Shown here: in pieces, positions 63,723 through 64,000 of the stretch
Numbering within the stretch: position 1 is the first letter of the stretch
How the letters are laid out: the number at the start of each line of letters is the position of its first letter
NCBI GenBank assembly: GCA_902762795.1
Contig: CACWPM010000007.1
Location: 124,001 to 188,000, forward strand
Source: Fibrobacter succinogenes
GTDB taxonomy: Bacteria; Fibrobacterota; Fibrobacteria; Fibrobacterales; Fibrobacteraceae
Reading direction: 5' to 3'
DNA length: 64,000 bases
Program-made: the position numbers and the translations under genes
The notes under the pieces: generated by a model
Seen by the model: the letters and a program-made list of their open reading frames with translations, nothing else
Told to the model about the DNA's origin: nothing
Database searches by the model: none

Positions 63723-64000
63723 TTAAAACTTGACTTTATAAATCTGCGGCCAGAGCTTACCGGTAATCCAAAAATTCTTACCATCGTAGGCGATGCCGTT
63801 CAGAACATCTACGCCGGGATACCGGTCACGAATCTCCCCCGCTTTTTTCGAGAAATCTATATAACGTAACACATTCCCGCTTGGAAGTTCTATTACAGCG
63901 ATTAAATCCGTCTGCCAAATATTTGCATACAAGATATTACCGACAACTTCAAGTTCATTCAAAAGCTTAATCGAATAGCGACCATCGCGAACTTTAATGT
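63723..64000 (-). CDS. Glutaminyl-peptide cyclotransferase, C-terminal part (cut by window edge)
   Basis: The frame is open through the end of the window. The visible ~92 residues have the family's LLNELEVVGNILYANIWQTDLI, VDVLNGIAYD and the closing ITGKLWPQIYKVKF. The plant- and bacteria-type glutamine cyclotransferase forms N-terminal pyroglutamate, usually on secreted proteins. The N-terminus and any signal peptide lie beyond base 64000. Confidence 0.88.
   Translation of the reverse strand, partial: IKVRDGRYSIKLLNELEVVGNILYANIWQTDLIAVIELPSGNVLRYIDFSKKAGEIRDRYPGVDVLNGIAYDGKNFWITGKLWPQIYKVKF

Overview
The window reads as a chromosomal segment of a Fibrobacter-type bacterium (phylum Fibrobacteres). 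Pointers are a TIGR02147-type regulator next to lipoprotein genes, many lipoproteins and secreted proteins with serine-rich linkers, a tmRNA with tag ADENYALAA, complete anabolic genes, and intergenic regions packed with hairpin repeats. The species call is inference from content. Most genes are ordinary core metabolism; the accessory interest lies at 30.9-39.4 kb and above all at 56.5-62.0 kb.

Layout. 0-8.7 kb: glgC, a NifU-like Fe-S protein, a stand-alone AICAR formyltransferase (PurH transformylase domain only), a small unknown, trmFO, a GntR-like regulator and a PurO-type IMP cyclohydrolase, which together with the stand-alone formyltransferase replaces bifunctional PurH. 8.7-14.2 kb: two lipoproteins with a TIGR02147 regulator, a small membrane protein, gatB and a patatin-like lipase. 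14.3-26.3 kb: a tetrapyrrole cluster, almost all on the minus strand (ahbC-like radical SAM, fused ahbA-ahbB, hemA, hemC, fused cobA-hemD, fused chelatase-sirC, hemB, mscS, hemL), interrupted by a plus-strand dCMP deaminase. The gene set supports siroheme synthesis and the siroheme-dependent (Ahb) heme route; AhbD is not in the window. 26.4-30.9 kb: YkgJ-like, DUF2156, tgt and trpB2. 30.9-39.4 kb: a large AT-rich secreted unknown, a SASA-type esterase and two paralogous secreted putative metallopeptidases with beta-helix domains. 39.6-56.2 kb: a membrane protein, an LplT-PlsC-acyl-ACP synthetase fusion, Xaa-Pro aminopeptidase, a lipoprotein-phoH-pgpH run, envelope proteins, an MBOAT acyltransferase and ilvB-ilvN.

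56.5-62.0 kb holds the best candidate for an undescribed system: a duplicated three-gene cassette. Each cassette has two lipoprotein-like precursor genes followed by a radical SAM/SPASM gene whose ATG overlaps the stop of the second precursor. The four precursors share an N-terminal MKIEKKK-type start, a lipobox Cys at residue 36-37, a Ser-rich linker, a central motif around SHExxSSxxxEALSS and a C-terminal tail (SMVTTFERDDI in three, SMVSTYNMYDI in one). Three tails keep the same peptide while differing at synonymous codon positions. I infer a ribosomally made, post-translationally modified, lipid-anchored peptide, matured by a radical SAM enzyme that has no N-terminal recognition domain.

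A second theme is repeats. Hairpin repeats of several families fill intergenic gaps, and they have also entered reading frames: the tetrapyrrole genes carry in-frame blocks of repeat-derived codons at domain joints, and trmFO and a small membrane protein take their N-termini from repeats. A separate 104-bp element carries four TACGTA sites about 32 bp apart (three DNA turns). It occurs twice near 1.7-2.0 kb and once near 63.6 kb, with a looser TTACGTAA version just upstream of the radical SAM cassettes. The right end holds ssrA (tmRNA, minus strand), a duplicated copy of its 5' end with covarying hairpin repeats upstream, and a glutaminyl cyclase gene cut by the window edge.
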